Source of the DNA: an uncultured Pelagibacteraceae bacterium
GTDB lineage: Bacteria > Pseudomonadota > Alphaproteobacteria > Pelagibacterales > Pelagibacteraceae
Length of the DNA: 39,590 nt
NCBI GenBank assembly: GCA_902529785.1
Contig: CABZXV010000008.1
Span: forward strand, 1-39,590
Reading direction: 5' to 3'
A program made the translations under genes and the position numbers. The notes under the pieces were generated by a model, which saw nothing but the letters and a program-made list of their open reading frames with translations, was not told where the DNA came from and ran no database searches. Of the stretch, positions 9,478-21,558 are shown one piece after another. The first letter of the stretch is position 1; every line of letters begins with the position of its first letter.

Positions 9478-10973
9478 TAGTCTTTTGCTGCAAGGTTGTT
9501 AATCAAGTCAAAGTTGTACATATTTAAAGTATTCTCAACTGATGTTTCAATTGAATTCATTAAAGGCTCTGGGTAAAAACCAAAAAATAAAATTGGTACG
9601 ACTAGAGCTGATAAAGTGATAATTTCAAAAGTTTTTAAATCTTTCATACTTTTAAGCTCTTGATTATTCATTTCGCCAAAAACAACTCTTTTAAATAGCC
9701 ACAACATATATGCTGCTCCTAAAATTACTCCCAAACTTGCAATCATCGCAACTAAGATATTTTTCTCAAATGCGCCCATTAAAATTAAAAATTCTCCAAT
9801 AAAACCTGTTGTTCCAGGTAGTCCTAGAGCTCCTAATGTGAATACCATAAAAACAATTGCATATCTTGGCATTATGGAGACTAAACCGCCGTATTTATTT
9901 ATTAGTCTTGTATGATGTCTTTCATAAACAACTCCAACACTTAAGAAAAGTGCAGCAGATACAAGTCCATGACTAATCATTTGAAAAATACTTCCCTCAA
10001 TACCTTGTTGGGTCATTGTGAAGATGCCTAGTGTTACAAATCCCATATGTGCAACTGAGGAGTATGCTATGAGTTTTTTCATATCTTCCTGCATCAAAGC
10101 AACCAGAGATGTATAAATAATTGCAATTAAACTTAAGATATAAACTAACATTGTGAAATTTTCGGACGCTATAGGAAATAATCCTATCGAAAATCTAATA
10201 AATCCGTATCCAGCCATTTTTAGTAATATTGCTGCCAGTAATACAGAACCAACAGTTGGGGCTTCTACATGAGCATCTGGCAGCCACGTATGTACTGGCC
10301 ACATAGGAGTTTTAACTGCAAAAGAACTGAAAAATGCTAGCCATAATAAATTTTGATATTCAGCCTTTATGCCAAGTTCATAAAGTTTTTCAACATCAGT
10401 GGTTCCTGTTATCCAATAAATTGAAATAATAGCAACCAACATAAGAACTGATCCTAATAAAGTGTACAGAAAAAATTTAAAAGCCGAGTAGACTCTTCTT
10501 TCACCACCCCAAATACCAATTATTAAGAACATTGGTATAAGACCTGCCTCAAAAAATAAATAAAATACTACTAGATCAAGTGAGCAGAAAACACCAATCA
10601 TAAATGTTTCCATTATTAATATAGCAATTAAGAAATCCTTAAGTCTATTTGTAATTGTAGCATTTACTGAAATAATGCAAATTGGAGTTATGAAAGTTGT
10701 TAATATTATAAATAAAATTGAAATACCATCTATTCCAACTTTATAATTTATAAATCCTGATAACCACTCCCTATTTTCTACAAATTGAAAGTCTACTGAA
10801 TTTTTATCAAAGATATACCAAAGATATATTGACAACAAAAAATTTGCTAATGAAATAAATAATGATACGTATTTAGCACTTTGATATTTTCCACTTGATG
10901 ATTTTGTAAATAATATAAATAAAGCTCCAATTGTTGGGAGCAAAATTAAAGATGATAAAATTGGAAAGTTCAT
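9477..10973 (-). CDS. nuoM: NADH-quinone oxidoreductase subunit M
   Basis: Antiporter-like proton-pumping subunit of complex I in the cytoplasmic membrane, 498 residues. The key residues E142 (YLFFEAGLIPMF) and K221 (AVKTPMWPVHTWLPDAHVEA) are in place, corresponding to E144 and K234 of the E. coli protein, and a further channel lysine lies in MKKLIAYSSVAHMG. About 14 transmembrane helices are apparent. Start and stop each overlap a neighbour by one base (TAATG), indicating tight translational coupling with nuoL and nuoN. Confidence 0.97.
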   Translation of the reverse strand: MNFPILSSLILLPTIGALFILFTKSSSGKYQSAKYVSLFISLANFLLSIYLWYIFDKNSVDFQFVENREWLSGFINYKVGIDGISILFIILTTFITPICIISVNATITNRLKDFLIAILIMETFMIGVFCSLDLVVFYLFFEAGLIPMFLIIGIWGGERRVYSAFKFFLYTLLGSVLMLVAIISIYWITGTTDVEKLYELGIKAEYQNLLWLAFFSSFAVKTPMWPVHTWLPDAHVEAPTVGSVLLAAILLKMAGYGFIRFSIGLFPIASENFTMLVYILSLIAIIYTSLVALMQEDMKKLIAYSSVAHMGFVTLGIFTMTQQGIEGSIFQMISHGLVSAALFLSVGVVYERHHTRLINKYGGLVSIMPRYAIVFMVFTLGALGLPGTTGFIGEFLILMGAFEKNILVAMIASLGVILGAAYMLWLFKRVVFGEMNNQELKSMKDLKTFEIITLSALVVPILFFGFYPEPLMNSIETSVENTLNMYNFDLINNLAAKD

Positions 10974-12886
10974 TAATTTAAAATCAGTATTGTTAATAAA
11001 ATAGAAAAACCTATCAACATAACAAATGCATATTGATATATAAATCCGGATTGAAATTTCACTGCCTTGATTGATAAATTTTTAATTACACTTGAAATCC
11101 CGTCAGGACCAAATTTATCTATTATTGATCCATCAACTTTTTTCCATAAAAACTTTCCAATTCTTTTTGAAGGATTAACAAATAGGTAATCGTATATTTC
11201 ATCAAAGTACCATTTTTTAACTAAAAATTGGTAAATTGGTTCATTCATTTCTTTCAATCCTAAAACTATATTTTTATTTTTTAGATACAAATAATAAGAC
11301 AACGGAATTGCAGCAGTAACTAGTATTGGTGTTAGAAGTAAAAACCATGTTGGTGGATGATCTGTACTGAGTGGTTCTAAAAATTTTATAGATTGACCCC
11401 AAAATTCATATGCTATTTCATGCCCTATAAATAAATCTTTAAACGCCATACCTGCAAAAATAGCTCCTATTGCCAAGATTACTAACGGGGCAATCATAAC
11501 CATAGGAGACTCGTGTATTTTATCAACACTAAGTTCATTATTATTAAAATTACCATGAAATGTTTTAAAAATAAGTCTCCAAGAGTAGATTGATGTTAAT
11601 AAAGCTGTAACAATACCCACAAAAGCTGCAAGTATTCCTATTCCATTTCCTCTTAGGTAAGCAAATTCTATTATTGCATCTTTAGAATAAAAACCCGATA
11701 AAAAAGGAAAACCTGTTAAAGCAAGAGTGCCGATAAGCATTAATACATATGTGTATGGGAGTTTCTTAATAACTCCACCCATTTTATTTATATCTTGTTC
11801 CTCATGAAATGAATGAATTACAGCACCGGCTCCTAAAAATAGCAAAGCTTTAAAAAAGGCATGTGTAAATAGATGAAACATTGCAACATTGTAAGCGCCT
11901 ACTCCAGCAGCAAAGAACATATATCCCAATTGACTACATGTAGAATAAGCAATAATTTTTTTAATATCATTTTGAACAAGTGCAACTGTTGCCGCAAAGA
12001 AAGCAGTAGTCATTCCAATTATGGTTATAACTGTGAGAGCTAATGGAGAGTATTCGTATATTGGTGAGCATCTAACAATCAGGAATACTCCTGCTGTTAC
12101 CATTGTTGCCGCATGAATTAATGCTGATACAGGCGTTGGGCCCTCCATAGCATCAGGCAACCAAGTATGTAATAAAAATTGAGCCGATTTACCCATTGCT
12201 CCAATTAATAGAAGCAAACAAATCAAATCAATAATTTCTATTTTAATGCCAATGAAATTAATTTCTTTATCTAAAACATTTGGAATTTGTTCAAAAACCT
12301 CATCAAAATTGACCGTACCAAAAACATAAAAAATCAGAAAAATTCCAAGAGCTAAACCGAAGTCTCCAACTCTGTTAACAACAAAGGCTTTTATTGCAGC
12401 TTTGTTTGCACTCTCTTTTTTAAACCAAAATCCAATTAAAAAATATGAGCATAAGCCTACACCTTCCCATCCAAAAAATAGTTGAATAAAGTTATCTGAA
12501 CTTACTAAAGTTAACATTGCAAAAGTAAACAATGATAAATATGCCATGAATCTAGTTTTGTGAGGATCATGTGACATGTATCCAATTGAGTAAATATGAA
12601 CTAAAGCCGAAACAAAATTTACCACAACAAACATAACTGCTGATAAGGAGTCAATTTTTATCGACCAATTAACATTTAAAGTTCCAGAGTTAATCCAGGT
12701 AGCTACTACAAGATTGTTTGAATAGTCCGAACTAATAACTTTATACAAAACAACTAAAGAGAGTATTGCTGAAATACTCACAAATGAACTTGTTAAAACT
12801 TGGGAGTTTCTGTCACCTATTTTCTTTCCAAAAAAACCACTAATTACAGATCCTATAAGAGGTAGAAATAAAATTAAATATTCCAT
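10973..12886 (-). CDS. nuoL: NADH-quinone oxidoreductase subunit L
   Basis: Largest antiporter-like subunit of complex I, at the distal end of the membrane arm, 637 residues. E141 (FFGWEGVGLCSY) and K233 (MGKSAQFLLHTWLPDAMEGP) are the conserved channel residues; KKIIAYSTCSQLGYM carries a further lysine. The extra C-terminal length beyond the shared 14 helices fits the long lateral helix and final anchor helix. It starts one base after the nuoK stop and overlaps nuoM by one base. Confidence 0.97.
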   Translation of the reverse strand: MEYLILFLPLIGSVISGFFGKKIGDRNSQVLTSSFVSISAILSLVVLYKVISSDYSNNLVVATWINSGTLNVNWSIKIDSLSAVMFVVVNFVSALVHIYSIGYMSHDPHKTRFMAYLSLFTFAMLTLVSSDNFIQLFFGWEGVGLCSYFLIGFWFKKESANKAAIKAFVVNRVGDFGLALGIFLIFYVFGTVNFDEVFEQIPNVLDKEINFIGIKIEIIDLICLLLLIGAMGKSAQFLLHTWLPDAMEGPTPVSALIHAATMVTAGVFLIVRCSPIYEYSPLALTVITIIGMTTAFFAATVALVQNDIKKIIAYSTCSQLGYMFFAAGVGAYNVAMFHLFTHAFFKALLFLGAGAVIHSFHEEQDINKMGGVIKKLPYTYVLMLIGTLALTGFPFLSGFYSKDAIIEFAYLRGNGIGILAAFVGIVTALLTSIYSWRLIFKTFHGNFNNNELSVDKIHESPMVMIAPLVILAIGAIFAGMAFKDLFIGHEIAYEFWGQSIKFLEPLSTDHPPTWFLLLTPILVTAAIPLSYYLYLKNKNIVLGLKEMNEPIYQFLVKKWYFDEIYDYLFVNPSKRIGKFLWKKVDGSIIDKFGPDGISSVIKNLSIKAVKFQSGFIYQYAFVMLIGFSILLTILILN

Positions 12887-12887
12887 T

Positions 12888-13199
12888 TTATCCTTTTAAA
12901 TTTTTAATCTCTTCAACTCTTATTGTGTCTGAATTTCTAAAATAAACTACAATTATGGCTAAACCGATAGCAGCTTCGGCAGCAGCAACAGTTAAAATAA
13001 ATAGTGTAAATATTTGCCCACTTAAATCATTGATAAAAATTGAAAAGGCAACAAGGTTTATATTTACTGCAAGCAAAATTAGCTCAATACTCATTAAAAT
13101 AACTATTACATTTTTTCTATTAAGAAAAATACCTACAACACCTATAGTAAATATAATTGCGGCTAACGTTAAATAATGTCCCAAACCTATGCTAAGCAT
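12888..13199 (-). CDS. nuoK: NADH-quinone oxidoreductase subunit K
   Basis: Small three-helix subunit of the complex I membrane arm, 103 residues, the usual length. The two buried glutamates of the proton pathway are present: E39 in [12 protein letters not shown] and E75 in [11 protein letters not shown] (E36 and E72 in E. coli). The start overlaps the end of nuoJ by 8 bases. Confidence 0.97.
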   Translation of the reverse strand: MLSIGLGHYLTLAAIIFTIGVVGIFLNRKNVIVILMSIELILLAVNINLVAFSIFINDLSGQIFTLFILTVAAAEAAIGLAIIVVYFRNSDTIRVEEIKNLKG

Positions 13200-13827
13200 C
13201 TATTTTAACTCCTTTATTTTTCTCAGCCTCAACTAAATCAACACCTTCAGCTCTTTCTCTAGAAATTTGCTTAACATAACTTTGTCTTTTAACTCCCGCT
13301 CTTTCTCTGTAAGTTAAAACAATTGCTCCAATCATAGCAACTAACAGTATCATTCCTGAAATTTGAAATAGGAGTATATAATCCGTATACAAAACATTTC
13401 CGATAGATCTGGTATTAGTGACTTCAGTAGATATGTTAAGAGATAGACTATTTAATAAATCAGGCTTGTATTTCCATCCTCCAATTACAATAATAAGTTC
13501 AAAAAAAATAATTAAACTTACTAACAAACCAACTGGGATATGTGTTCCACCATCCCATCTTGAACTAAACCACTGACCCTTTTGTTCAGCTACGTTTAAC
13601 ATCATTACAACAAATAAAAATAAAACTGCAACCGCTCCAACATAAACTATAAGCATTATCATGCCTAAAAATTCTGCACCTATCATAATAAACAAACAGG
13701 ATATGCTAATGAAATCTAGTATTAAAAAAAATACTGAGTGAACTGTATTTTTTGAAACTGTTACCATGACTGCTGAAACAATAGCTATTAAAGAGAAAAT
13801 ATAAAAGAAAACTGAGTGTGCAATCAT
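13192..13827 (-). CDS. nuoJ: NADH-quinone oxidoreductase subunit J
   Basis: Membrane subunit of complex I, 211 residues, with five hydrophobic helices. The conserved segment [20 protein letters not shown] is seen around residues 52-71; this helix forms the pi-bulge region linking quinone binding to proton transfer in known structures. The polar C-terminal 45 residues are cytoplasmic and Lys/Glu-rich. It lies 4 bases after nuoI and its end overlaps nuoK by 8 bases. Confidence 0.96.
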   Translation of the reverse strand: MIAHSVFFYIFSLIAIVSAVMVTVSKNTVHSVFFLILDFISISCLFIMIGAEFLGMIMLIVYVGAVAVLFLFVVMMLNVAEQKGQWFSSRWDGGTHIPVGLLVSLIIFFELIIVIGGWKYKPDLLNSLSLNISTEVTNTRSIGNVLYTDYILLFQISGMILLVAMIGAIVLTYRERAGVKRQSYVKQISRERAEGVDLVEAEKNKGVKIDA

Positions 13828-13831
13828 AAGA

Positions 13832-14317
13832 TTATCTGTGAGAGCTATCAGCCTTAATATTGGCAGCTAAAATGTTTTCCCATCTGTCTCCATTTTCCAA
13901 AAGTTTTTCTTTTGTATAATAAAGTTCTTCTCTAGTTTCTGTTGCAAATTCGAAATTTGGACCTTGGACAATTGCATCTACAGGACAAGACTCTTCACAA
14001 AGTCCACAATAAATACATTTAAGCATGTCAATATCATATCTTACAGTTTTTCTACTACCATCATCTCTTTCCTTGGACTCAATTGTAATAGCCTGGGCTG
14101 GGCATACAGCTTCACAAAGCTTACACGCTATGCATCTTTCTTCACCGTTAGGATATCTTCTAAGAGCATGCTCCCCTCTAGACCTCGTCCCTAAAGACCC
14201 CTTTTCAAAAGGATAATTGATTGTCTTTTTTGCCTTAAAAGTCTCTTTTATTGCAATTAATAAACCAGTTACAAAATCAACCATGAATATTGTTTTTAAA
14301 AATCGTGAAATTTTCAT
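13832..14317 (-). CDS. nuoI: NADH-quinone oxidoreductase subunit I (two 4Fe-4S clusters)
   Basis: Ferredoxin-like subunit of complex I that holds clusters N6a and N6b. Both cysteine sets are intact: C62, C65, C68 with C72 and C101, C104, C107 with C111, each followed by proline as usual. The protein has 161 residues, the normal alphaproteobacterial length. An amphipathic N-terminal helix (residues 1-30) contacts the membrane arm. It follows nuoH without a spacer base. Confidence 0.97.
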   Translation of the reverse strand: MKISRFLKTIFMVDFVTGLLIAIKETFKAKKTINYPFEKGSLGTRSRGEHALRRYPNGEERCIACKLCEAVCPAQAITIESKERDDGSRKTVRYDIDMLKCIYCGLCEESCPVDAIVQGPNFEFATETREELYYTKEKLLENGDRWENILAANIKADSSHR

Positions 14318-15319
14318 TTATTTTACCGGTAGTAAATCAAAATATAGTAAAAAACTTGAAGTTAAAACAACATAAAACAGTGAAAATGGGAGAAATATCT
14401 TCCAACCAAGCTTCATTAATTGGTCATATCTGTATCTTGGAACAGTTGCTTTAACTAACGCAAATAAAATAAATAAAAATAATATTTTAAAAATTAACCA
14501 AAATGGACCTGGAATAGCATTAAATGGGAAGATATCTATTGGAGATAACCAGCCACCCAAAAATAAAACTGCTCCCATTGCACACATTAACAAAATATTT
14601 GCATATTCTCCTAACCAAAACATAGCATACATCATTCCTGAATATTCAGTTTGATATCCTGCCACTAATTCAGCTTCTGCTTCTGGTAAATCAAATGGAG
14701 GGCGATTTGTTTCTGCTAGTGCAGAAATAAAAAAAATTACAAACATAGGAAATAAAGGAATTACAAACCATAAGTTTTGTTGTGCCATAACTATGTCACT
14801 TAAATTTAAAGATCCAACACATAATAGAACGTTGATAATTATAACTCCTATTGAAACTTCGTATGATACCATTTGTGCAGCAGATCTGATTGCACCTAAA
14901 AAAGGGTATTTAGAATTGGAGGCCCATCCTCCCATAATTATTCCATATACACCTAATGATGAAACTGCGAAAAGATATAATATACCAACATTGATATCAG
15001 CTAGAACAAAATCTTCGCTAAATGGTATTACAGCCCATGATATTAATGCTAATGTCATAGTCACGACTGGAGCTAATACAAATACAAGTTTATTTGAGCT
15101 TGCAGGTATTATTATTTCTTTAAAGATATATTTTAATGCATCAGCTAATGATTGGAATAAACCGAATGGACCAACAACATTGGGTCCTCTTCGTTTTTGT
15201 ACAAAGGCCCAGACTCTTCTATCAAGCCAAACTATCATTGCTACAGAAACTAAAACAGGCACTAATAAAAATAAAATTTTGTAAACCTCAGTAAATAATA
15301 TTGAAAAGTAAGAGTCCAT
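14318..15319 (-). CDS. nuoH: NADH-quinone oxidoreductase subunit H
   Basis: Membrane subunit that forms the entrance of the quinone chamber, 333 residues and about 8 helices. The family signature [20 protein letters not shown] spans residues 41-60 and the acidic loop [20 protein letters not shown] spans 203-222, both complete. The start overlaps the nuoG stop by one base. No anomaly is seen. Confidence 0.97.
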   Translation of the reverse strand: MDSYFSILFTEVYKILFLLVPVLVSVAMIVWLDRRVWAFVQKRRGPNVVGPFGLFQSLADALKYIFKEIIIPASSNKLVFVLAPVVTMTLALISWAVIPFSEDFVLADINVGILYLFAVSSLGVYGIIMGGWASNSKYPFLGAIRSAAQMVSYEVSIGVIIINVLLCVGSLNLSDIVMAQQNLWFVIPLFPMFVIFFISALAETNRPPFDLPEAEAELVAGYQTEYSGMMYAMFWLGEYANILLMCAMGAVLFLGGWLSPIDIFPFNAIPGPFWLIFKILFLFILFALVKATVPRYRYDQLMKLGWKIFLPFSLFYVVLTSSFLLYFDLLPVK

Positions 15320-17346
15320 TAACCCTCGGTTCCAGTTTTTTTCAAATTAGTTCTTGCGTATCTACAGTCTGACATTGTTTTGGATGCACGGGCAATCGCA
15401 TTAGAATAGTAATAATCAATATCTTCAACTAATATTTTTTCATCATTCAAATTATATGTAGGAACATCAAAATTTTTAATATTTTGATTATTTAAATGGT
15501 TTTGCATAGATTTTAGTAGTTCATCTTTATTCTTAAATAGAGGATTTCCAAGGATAGTAGAAGATAATTCATTAATTATTTGCCAATCTTCTTTAGCTTC
15601 TCCTGGTGGATATGAAGCTTTATATGCTTTTTGAAGCTTTCCTTCTAAGTTAGTGAAATAACCATCTTGTTCAGTATATGTGGCACCAGGTAAAATAAGA
15701 TCTGCCATATCTGCACCATTATCCCCATGACTTCCAATATAAATTATAAATTCATTACTTTTTTTAATTTTGAGGTTATCTTGACCTAATAAAAAAATAA
15801 CTTCTGTGTCACCATCCTCAATTTTTTCAAGAGTTTTATTGCTTCCATCATTTGAAGAAAAAATGCCTAAATCATAAGAACCAACAGTTGATGCATCAGT
15901 TGATAAAATATTTAGTGCATTCCAATTATCATCAACTTTATTAATACGAGTTAAATACTTTTTTAACTCTTCAAATATATATGCGCCGTTGTTACTATTT
16001 AATATTGATTGACCTAATATAATTATAGGTTTTTCTGCACTGGCAATTTTGTTTGAAAGATTGTGTTCATTTTTGATTATTTTATCAATTACTTTTGAAT
16101 TATTTTCTAAAACTTTATAAGGATAAGTTAAATCACCCACATCCTCTAAAGAAAATATTTCAGTTTTATTTTTTAAATAAGTTTTTCTTATTCTTGAGTT
16201 TAATATAGTTGCCTCAAATCTTGGGTTTGTGCCTATTAGTAATATAAGATCACTTTCTTCAATCCCTTCTATGCCAGAGTTAAACAAATAATTACTTCTG
16301 TTTTCGAAATTTATGTAAGTATGTTTAGCTCTAGAATCCAAATAACTTGAATTTAATGTTTTTTGAAATAAGTTTTTAACAGCAAACATAGTTTCCATGT
16401 TTGTCATGTCACCTGTTAAACCAACTATTTTGTCTGGCGATGTTATTGAAATTTTTTCTTTAATTTTTTTGTATGCATCTTGCCAACTTATTTCTTCAAA
16501 GTTTCCATTATTTTTTATAAATGGTGTGTCTAATCTTTGATTTTTTAAACCATCGCATGCATATCTTGTTTTATCAGAAATCCATTCCTCATTAATTTCC
16601 TCATTAATTCTTGGTAAAACCCTTTTTACTTCCCAATCGTAAGTATCCACTCTAATGTTTGACCCAACTGCATCCATAACATCAATTGTTTCAGTTTTTT
16701 TTAATTCCCAGGGTCTTGCTTCGAACACATAAGGTTTAGAAGTTAATGCACCAACCGGACATAAATCTATTACATTTGCTGACATCTCAGACTCCATGGA
16801 TTTCTCTAAATATGTAGTAATTTCCATATTTTCTCCACGTCCAATCGCACCTAATTCTGGCACCCCCGCTACTTCGGTGGCAAATCTAATACATCTAGTG
16901 CAGTGAATACATCTAGTCATTTGGGTTTTTATTAATGGACCCATGTATTTTTCAGGTACATATCTTTTATTCTCTTTAAATCGTGATTTATCAATTCCAT
17001 AAAACATAGATTGATCCTGCAAATCACACTCACCGCCTTGATCACAAACAGGACAATCTAAAGGATGGTTGGCCAACAAAAACTCCATTACACCTTTTCT
17101 TGCTTTTTCAACTTTTTCTGTATTTGTTTTAATAACCATGCCCTCCGCTGCGGGCATTGCACATGAGGCTATAGGTTTTGGTGATTTTTCCATTTCAACC
17201 AAACACATACGACAATTCCCAGCTATGGAAAGTTTTTCATGATAACAAAATCTTGGTATTTCAGCCCCGGCTTGTTCACAAGCCTGGAGAACCGTTAAAC
17301 CATCTTCAACTTCAATATCAATATCGTTTACTTTTAATTTAGGCAT
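15319..17346 (-). CDS. nuoG: NADH-quinone oxidoreductase subunit G
   Basis: Largest peripheral-arm subunit (675 residues), carrying electrons from NuoF toward NuoI. Cluster ligands can be read directly: 2Fe-2S at C34, C45, C48, C62; the His-ligated 4Fe-4S at H94, C98, C101, C107; and a second 4Fe-4S at C146, C149, C152, C196. The rest is a molybdopterin-oxidoreductase-like fold without cofactor. No cysteine set for the extra N7 cluster of E. coli and Thermus is visible, as is usual in mitochondria-like enzymes. It overlaps nuoF by 8 bases. Confidence 0.96.
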   Translation of the reverse strand: MPKLKVNDIDIEVEDGLTVLQACEQAGAEIPRFCYHEKLSIAGNCRMCLVEMEKSPKPIASCAMPAAEGMVIKTNTEKVEKARKGVMEFLLANHPLDCPVCDQGGECDLQDQSMFYGIDKSRFKENKRYVPEKYMGPLIKTQMTRCIHCTRCIRFATEVAGVPELGAIGRGENMEITTYLEKSMESEMSANVIDLCPVGALTSKPYVFEARPWELKKTETIDVMDAVGSNIRVDTYDWEVKRVLPRINEEINEEWISDKTRYACDGLKNQRLDTPFIKNNGNFEEISWQDAYKKIKEKISITSPDKIVGLTGDMTNMETMFAVKNLFQKTLNSSYLDSRAKHTYINFENRSNYLFNSGIEGIEESDLILLIGTNPRFEATILNSRIRKTYLKNKTEIFSLEDVGDLTYPYKVLENNSKVIDKIIKNEHNLSNKIASAEKPIIILGQSILNSNNGAYIFEELKKYLTRINKVDDNWNALNILSTDASTVGSYDLGIFSSNDGSNKTLEKIEDGDTEVIFLLGQDNLKIKKSNEFIIYIGSHGDNGADMADLILPGATYTEQDGYFTNLEGKLQKAYKASYPPGEAKEDWQIINELSSTILGNPLFKNKDELLKSMQNHLNNQNIKNFDVPTYNLNDEKILVEDIDYYYSNAIARASKTMSDCRYARTNLKKTGTEG

Positions 17347-18670
17347 TTTCCTTTTCTAATAAATGTTGATCAACCAGGTATGGAATATTTTTTTGTTTTT
17401 TCACTACAGGATCAAATTTATTTCTTTCAAGTATTTCATCTTTAAAATGTCTAATTAATCCTTGGACTGGCCAAGATGAACCCTCACCAAAAGCACAAAT
17501 TGTATGACCTTCTATTTGTTTAGTTACATCAAAAAGCATATCTACTTCATCTGGAGTTGCCTCACCTGCTGCCATTCTTTCTAACATTCTCCACATCCAC
17601 CCAGATCCTTCTCTGCAAGGTGTACACTGACCACAACTTTCATGCTTATAAAATCTGGCTATTCTTGCCATGCACTTAATGATATCTTGATCGTTATTAA
17701 TTACAACAATTCCAGCAGTTCCAAGTCCTGTTTTATTCTCTACACATGCATCAAAATCCATTTTTATGTTGTCACAAATTTCTTTAGGTAACATTGGCAT
17801 AGATGAACCACCAGGTATTACAGCTTTAAGATTATCCCAACCACCAACAACACCCCCAGCATGAGTTTCTATTAATTCTTTAAGTGGAATTCCCATTTCT
17901 TCTTCCACATTACATGGATTATTTACATTTCCAGAAATACAATATATTTTTGTTCCAGTGTTTTTTGGTCTTCCAAGTGAGCTAAACCATTTTGCTCCTC
18001 TTCTTAAAATAGTAGGCACAGCCGCAACGGTTTCAACATTATTAATGATTGTAGGACATCCGTATAATCCAATTAATGCAGGAAATGGTGGCTTTAATCT
18101 TGGTTGACCCTTTTTACCTTCTAAACTCTCAAGTAGTGCAGTTTCTTCACCACAAATATAGGCGCCTGCACCATAATGAATATAAATATCTAAATCCCAT
18201 CCTGAATTTAAAGAATTTTTACCAATTAAATTGTTTTTATAAGCCTCGTCGATTGCAGTTTGAAGTTTTTGTCCCTCATTAAAATATTCACCTCTAATAT
18301 AAATATAACATTTATGGGCGTTCACTGCGTAAGAAGCAATTAAACATCCCTCTATTAATTTGTGAGGTTCAAATCTTAATATATCTCTATCTTTGCATGT
18401 TCCAGGTTCTGACTCATCAGCATTGATAACTAGGTAATGTGGTCTAGACCCTACTTCTTTAGGTGCAAATGACCATTTTAGACCAGTTGGAAAACCAGCT
18501 CCACCACGTCCTCTAAGTTCTGAAGATTTAACTTCATTGATTATCCACTCTCTTCCTTTTTCTAAAATTTCTTTTGTTCCATTCCAATCATTTCTTAATT
18601 TAGCAGACTCAATATCAGCACCACTGTCATTGTATAAATTTTGAAATATTCTATCTTCGTCTTTAAGCAT
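17339..18670 (-). CDS. nuoF: NADH-quinone oxidoreductase subunit F (NADH- and FMN-binding)
   Basis: Binds NADH and FMN and accepts the hydride that starts complex I turnover. The 443 residues show the nucleotide loop [10 protein letters not shown] (54-63), the second glycine-rich segment [19 protein letters not shown] (167-185), and 4Fe-4S ligands C346, C349, C352 and C392. Length and motifs are standard. Start and end overlap nuoE and nuoG by 8 bases each. Confidence 0.97.
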   Translation of the reverse strand: MLKDEDRIFQNLYNDSGADIESAKLRNDWNGTKEILEKGREWIINEVKSSELRGRGGAGFPTGLKWSFAPKEVGSRPHYLVINADESEPGTCKDRDILRFEPHKLIEGCLIASYAVNAHKCYIYIRGEYFNEGQKLQTAIDEAYKNNLIGKNSLNSGWDLDIYIHYGAGAYICGEETALLESLEGKKGQPRLKPPFPALIGLYGCPTIINNVETVAAVPTILRRGAKWFSSLGRPKNTGTKIYCISGNVNNPCNVEEEMGIPLKELIETHAGGVVGGWDNLKAVIPGGSSMPMLPKEICDNIKMDFDACVENKTGLGTAGIVVINNDQDIIKCMARIARFYKHESCGQCTPCREGSGWMWRMLERMAAGEATPDEVDMLFDVTKQIEGHTICAFGEGSSWPVQGLIRHFKDEILERNKFDPVVKKQKNIPYLVDQHLLEKENA

Positions 18671-19271
18671 TTTTATTTCCTAATAAAGTTTTTCGATTAT
18701 TCACTGGTTCTGCATTAATTCGTCCTGTGTAAGATCCTGATTTTGGAGTTTTATTTTGGTATATCTTATCTATTATTTCCTCAAGTTTTTTGTCATTTAA
18801 ATCTTCATAATAATCTTGATTTACCTGCATCATTGGAGCATTTACACATGCACCTAGACACTCGACTTCCATCCAAGAAATCTTTCCATCTGCAGATAAT
18901 TCATTTTCTTTTTCAGATATTTTTTTTTTACAAACTTTAACTAAATCATAAGCGCCACGAAGCATACAAGGAGTTGTAGTACAAACTTGAAAAAAATATT
19001 TACCTACTGGAGATAAATTATACATTGAATAAAATGTTGCGACTTCATAAACTTTTATATAAGGCATATCTAAGAATTTAGCGATATATTTCATTGCTGT
19101 TAATGGTATCCAATTATCATTTTGTCTTTGCGCAATATATAGTAATGCCATCACAGCGCTTTGTTGTTTTCCATCTGGATAATTAGAGACTATTTTATTT
19201 GCAGCTAGCATACTCTTTTCATTGAACTCAAAAGTCTTAGGCTGGTCTTTATGAATTTTTTTTATGCTCAT
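18663..19271 (-). CDS. nuoE: NADH-quinone oxidoreductase subunit E (2Fe-2S)
   Basis: Thioredoxin-fold 24-kDa subunit that pairs with NuoF in the NADH dehydrogenase module, 202 residues. The 2Fe-2S ligands are C97 and C102 (VCTTTPCM) and C138 and C142 (CLGAC). About 50 residues after the core form a polar C-terminal tail. The ATG overlaps the nuoD stop by 4 bases (ATGA). Confidence 0.96.
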   Translation of the reverse strand: MSIKKIHKDQPKTFEFNEKSMLAANKIVSNYPDGKQQSAVMALLYIAQRQNDNWIPLTAMKYIAKFLDMPYIKVYEVATFYSMYNLSPVGKYFFQVCTTTPCMLRGAYDLVKVCKKKISEKENELSADGKISWMEVECLGACVNAPMMQVNQDYYEDLNDKKLEEIIDKIYQNKTPKSGSYTGRINAEPVNNRKTLLGNKNA

Positions 19272-20443
19272 CTATCAACTTCCCCGAAAACAATATCCAT
19301 TGATCCTAGAACAGCTGGTACGTCAGCAAGCATATGACCTTTTATTAAATAATCCATTGCTTGAAGATGCGTAAAGCCAGGAGCTCTTATTTTACATTTG
19401 TAGGGTTTGCTTGAACCATCTGATATTAAATAAACACCAAATTCTCCTTTAGGAGCTTCAACTGCAGTATATATTTCATCCTTTTCAACTCTATAACCCT
19501 CGGTGAATAGTTTAAAATGGTGAATCAAAGCCTCCATAGACTGTTTAATTTCCTTCTTAGGTGGTGGAGAAATTTTTCCATCCTCTGTTTTAATTGGTCC
19601 TTTTGGAATTTTTTGTAAACATTGTTTAATGATTTTTATACTTTCTCTCATTTCTTCAATTCTGCAAAGATATCTATCGTAACAATCTCCGTTTTTTCCT
19701 ATAGGAATTTTAAATTCTAAATCATCATAACAGTCATAAGGCTGGCTTCTTCTTAGATCCCAAGCTATACCAGAACCTCTTAACATTACGCCAGAAAAAG
19801 AATAATCTAACGCATCTTGCTTTGAGACAATTCCTATATCAACATTTCTCTGTTTAAATATTCTGTTGTCAGTTAGTAAAGTTTCTAAATCATCTATGAT
19901 TTTTGGAAATTTATTGCAAAAGTCATCAATATCATTGTCAAGTCCAGCAGGCAAATCTTTATGCACCCCACCAGCTCTAAAATAGTTAGCATGTAATCTT
20001 GATCCAGATACTCTTTCATAAAATCCCATTAATTTTTCTCTTTCTTCAAATCCCCATAAAGTTGGGGTTAATGCTCCGACATCCATTGCTTGAGTAGTCA
20101 CATTTAATATGTGGCTTAATATTCGCCCTATTTCACAGAAAATTACTCTTATATATTTAGCTCTAGCAGGAACTTTAATTTTAAGAATTTTTTCTATAGC
20201 TAGTGCAAACGCATGTTCTTGATTCATTGGTGCAACATAATCAAGACGATCAAAATATGGAACTGCTTGTATATATGTTTTGTTTTCTATTAATTTCTCT
20301 GTGCCTCTATGCAATAATCCTATATGGGGATCAGCTTTTTCAACAACTTCTCCATCTAATTGAAGTATTAACCTTAAGACTCCATGTGCCGCAGGGTGTT
20401 GTGGTCCAAAGTTTAAATTTAATGTTTTTTTTTCTTTTGCCAT
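19268..20443 (-). CDS. nuoD: NADH-quinone oxidoreductase subunit D
   Basis: 49-kDa subunit that builds the quinone-binding pocket together with NuoB, 391 residues. The N-terminal loop [10 protein letters not shown] (12-21) includes H16 and H20, matching residues that line the quinone headgroup site; the [12 protein letters not shown] segment follows. The protein is separate from NuoC, unlike the fused NuoCD of enterobacteria. It overlaps nuoC by one base. Confidence 0.97.
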   Translation of the reverse strand: MAKEKKTLNLNFGPQHPAAHGVLRLILQLDGEVVEKADPHIGLLHRGTEKLIENKTYIQAVPYFDRLDYVAPMNQEHAFALAIEKILKIKVPARAKYIRVIFCEIGRILSHILNVTTQAMDVGALTPTLWGFEEREKLMGFYERVSGSRLHANYFRAGGVHKDLPAGLDNDIDDFCNKFPKIIDDLETLLTDNRIFKQRNVDIGIVSKQDALDYSFSGVMLRGSGIAWDLRRSQPYDCYDDLEFKIPIGKNGDCYDRYLCRIEEMRESIKIIKQCLQKIPKGPIKTEDGKISPPPKKEIKQSMEALIHHFKLFTEGYRVEKDEIYTAVEAPKGEFGVYLISDGSSKPYKCKIRAPGFTHLQAMDYLIKGHMLADVPAVLGSMDIVFGEVDR

Positions 20444-21033
20444 TAGCTTTTTTTAATTTCCTTAATATATTTTGTTCCTTCCCAAGGACTTTCGTAATCA
20501 AAATTTCTATAATTTTGTTCTAACTTTACTGGTTCATAGATCACTTTTTTCTCTTCTTCGCTATATCGAACCTCATTATGCCCAGTAAGAGGAAAGTCTT
20601 TTCTTAAAGGATGCCCCTCAAAACCATAATCAGTTAAAATTCTTCTTAAATCGGGATGGTTTTTGAAATTTAAACCATACATATCAAATACCTCTCGTTC
20701 CATCCAATTGGCTGATGGAAATATTGAAGTTATTGATGTAATTATATCTATTTCCTTTATCGAATATTCAATAATAACTCGTTTATTATATTCGTGACTT
20801 AAAAGAAGGTAAACCATTTTAAATCTATTTTCATTTTCTGGGTAGTCTACAGCAGTAATTTCAATTAATTGCCTAAATTTTGTTTCATTATTAGTTTTCA
20901 AAAATATAACAACATCAATCAATTCATTATGATCAATGTTTAAATAAATACAATCATGCTTTATAAAAGAATTTTTAATTTTTGATGTTAATTCAGAATT
21001 TATAAATTTTTCCAGGTTCTCAAGATTTTTCAT
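20443..21033 (-). CDS. nuoC: NADH-quinone oxidoreductase subunit C
   Basis: 30-kDa subunit of the peripheral arm, 196 residues. The family signature is read as REVFDMYG (113-120) followed by the HPDLRRIL and [10 protein letters not shown] segments. The C-terminal tail carries the aromatic stretch that packs against NuoD. It lies 2 bases after nuoB and overlaps nuoD by one base. Confidence 0.96.
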   Translation of the reverse strand: MKNLENLEKFINSELTSKIKNSFIKHDCIYLNIDHNELIDVVIFLKTNNETKFRQLIEITAVDYPENENRFKMVYLLLSHEYNKRVIIEYSIKEIDIITSITSIFPSANWMEREVFDMYGLNFKNHPDLRRILTDYGFEGHPLRKDFPLTGHNEVRYSEEEKKVIYEPVKLEQNYRNFDYESPWEGTKYIKEIKKS

Positions 21034-21035
21034 TA

Positions 21036-21557
21036 TTATCTTTCTAGTGAACCTTTATTTCTAATTTTTTTCTGCAATTGTAATATTCCATACAATAAAG
21101 CTTCAGCAGAAGGAGGGCATCCTGGAACGTATACATCAACTGGAACTACACGATCACACCCCCTAACAACAGAGTATGAATAGTGATAATAACCACCACC
21201 ATTAGCACAACTACCCATTGATATGACATATCTTGGTTCTGGCATCTGATCATAAACTTTTCTTAAGGCTGGAGCCATTTTGTTTGTTAAAGTTCCTGCC
21301 ACTATCATAACATCAGATTGACGTGGTGAGGCTCTCGGTGCTGCACCAAATCTTTCAAGATCATACCTTGGCATTGATGTTTGCATCATTTCTACGGCGC
21401 AACAAGCTAAACCAAATGTCATCCAATGTAATGAACCTGTTCTAGCCCAATTTACAAGATTATCTAATGAAGTAGTTATAAAACCATTATCACTAAAGTC
21501 TTGCGCTAATTGTTTAAATTCCTCTGGAATATCTTTTTTTCTATCTTCTAAATTCAT
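21036..21557 (-). CDS. nuoB: NADH-quinone oxidoreductase subunit B (cluster N2)
   Basis: PSST-type subunit holding the terminal 4Fe-4S cluster N2, which donates electrons to quinone. Ligands are the tandem cysteines C52-C53, C117 (MGSCANGGG) and C147 (VPGCPP). The 173-residue length is typical. It starts one base after nuoA. Confidence 0.97.
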   Translation of the reverse strand: MNLEDRKKDIPEEFKQLAQDFSDNGFITTSLDNLVNWARTGSLHWMTFGLACCAVEMMQTSMPRYDLERFGAAPRASPRQSDVMIVAGTLTNKMAPALRKVYDQMPEPRYVISMGSCANGGGYYHYSYSVVRGCDRVVPVDVYVPGCPPSAEALLYGILQLQKKIRNKGSLER

Positions 21558-21558
21558 G

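Noticed and set aside
14793..15284. 163-codon plus-strand frame
   Set aside because: Antisense shadow of nuoH, whose signature loops are intact.
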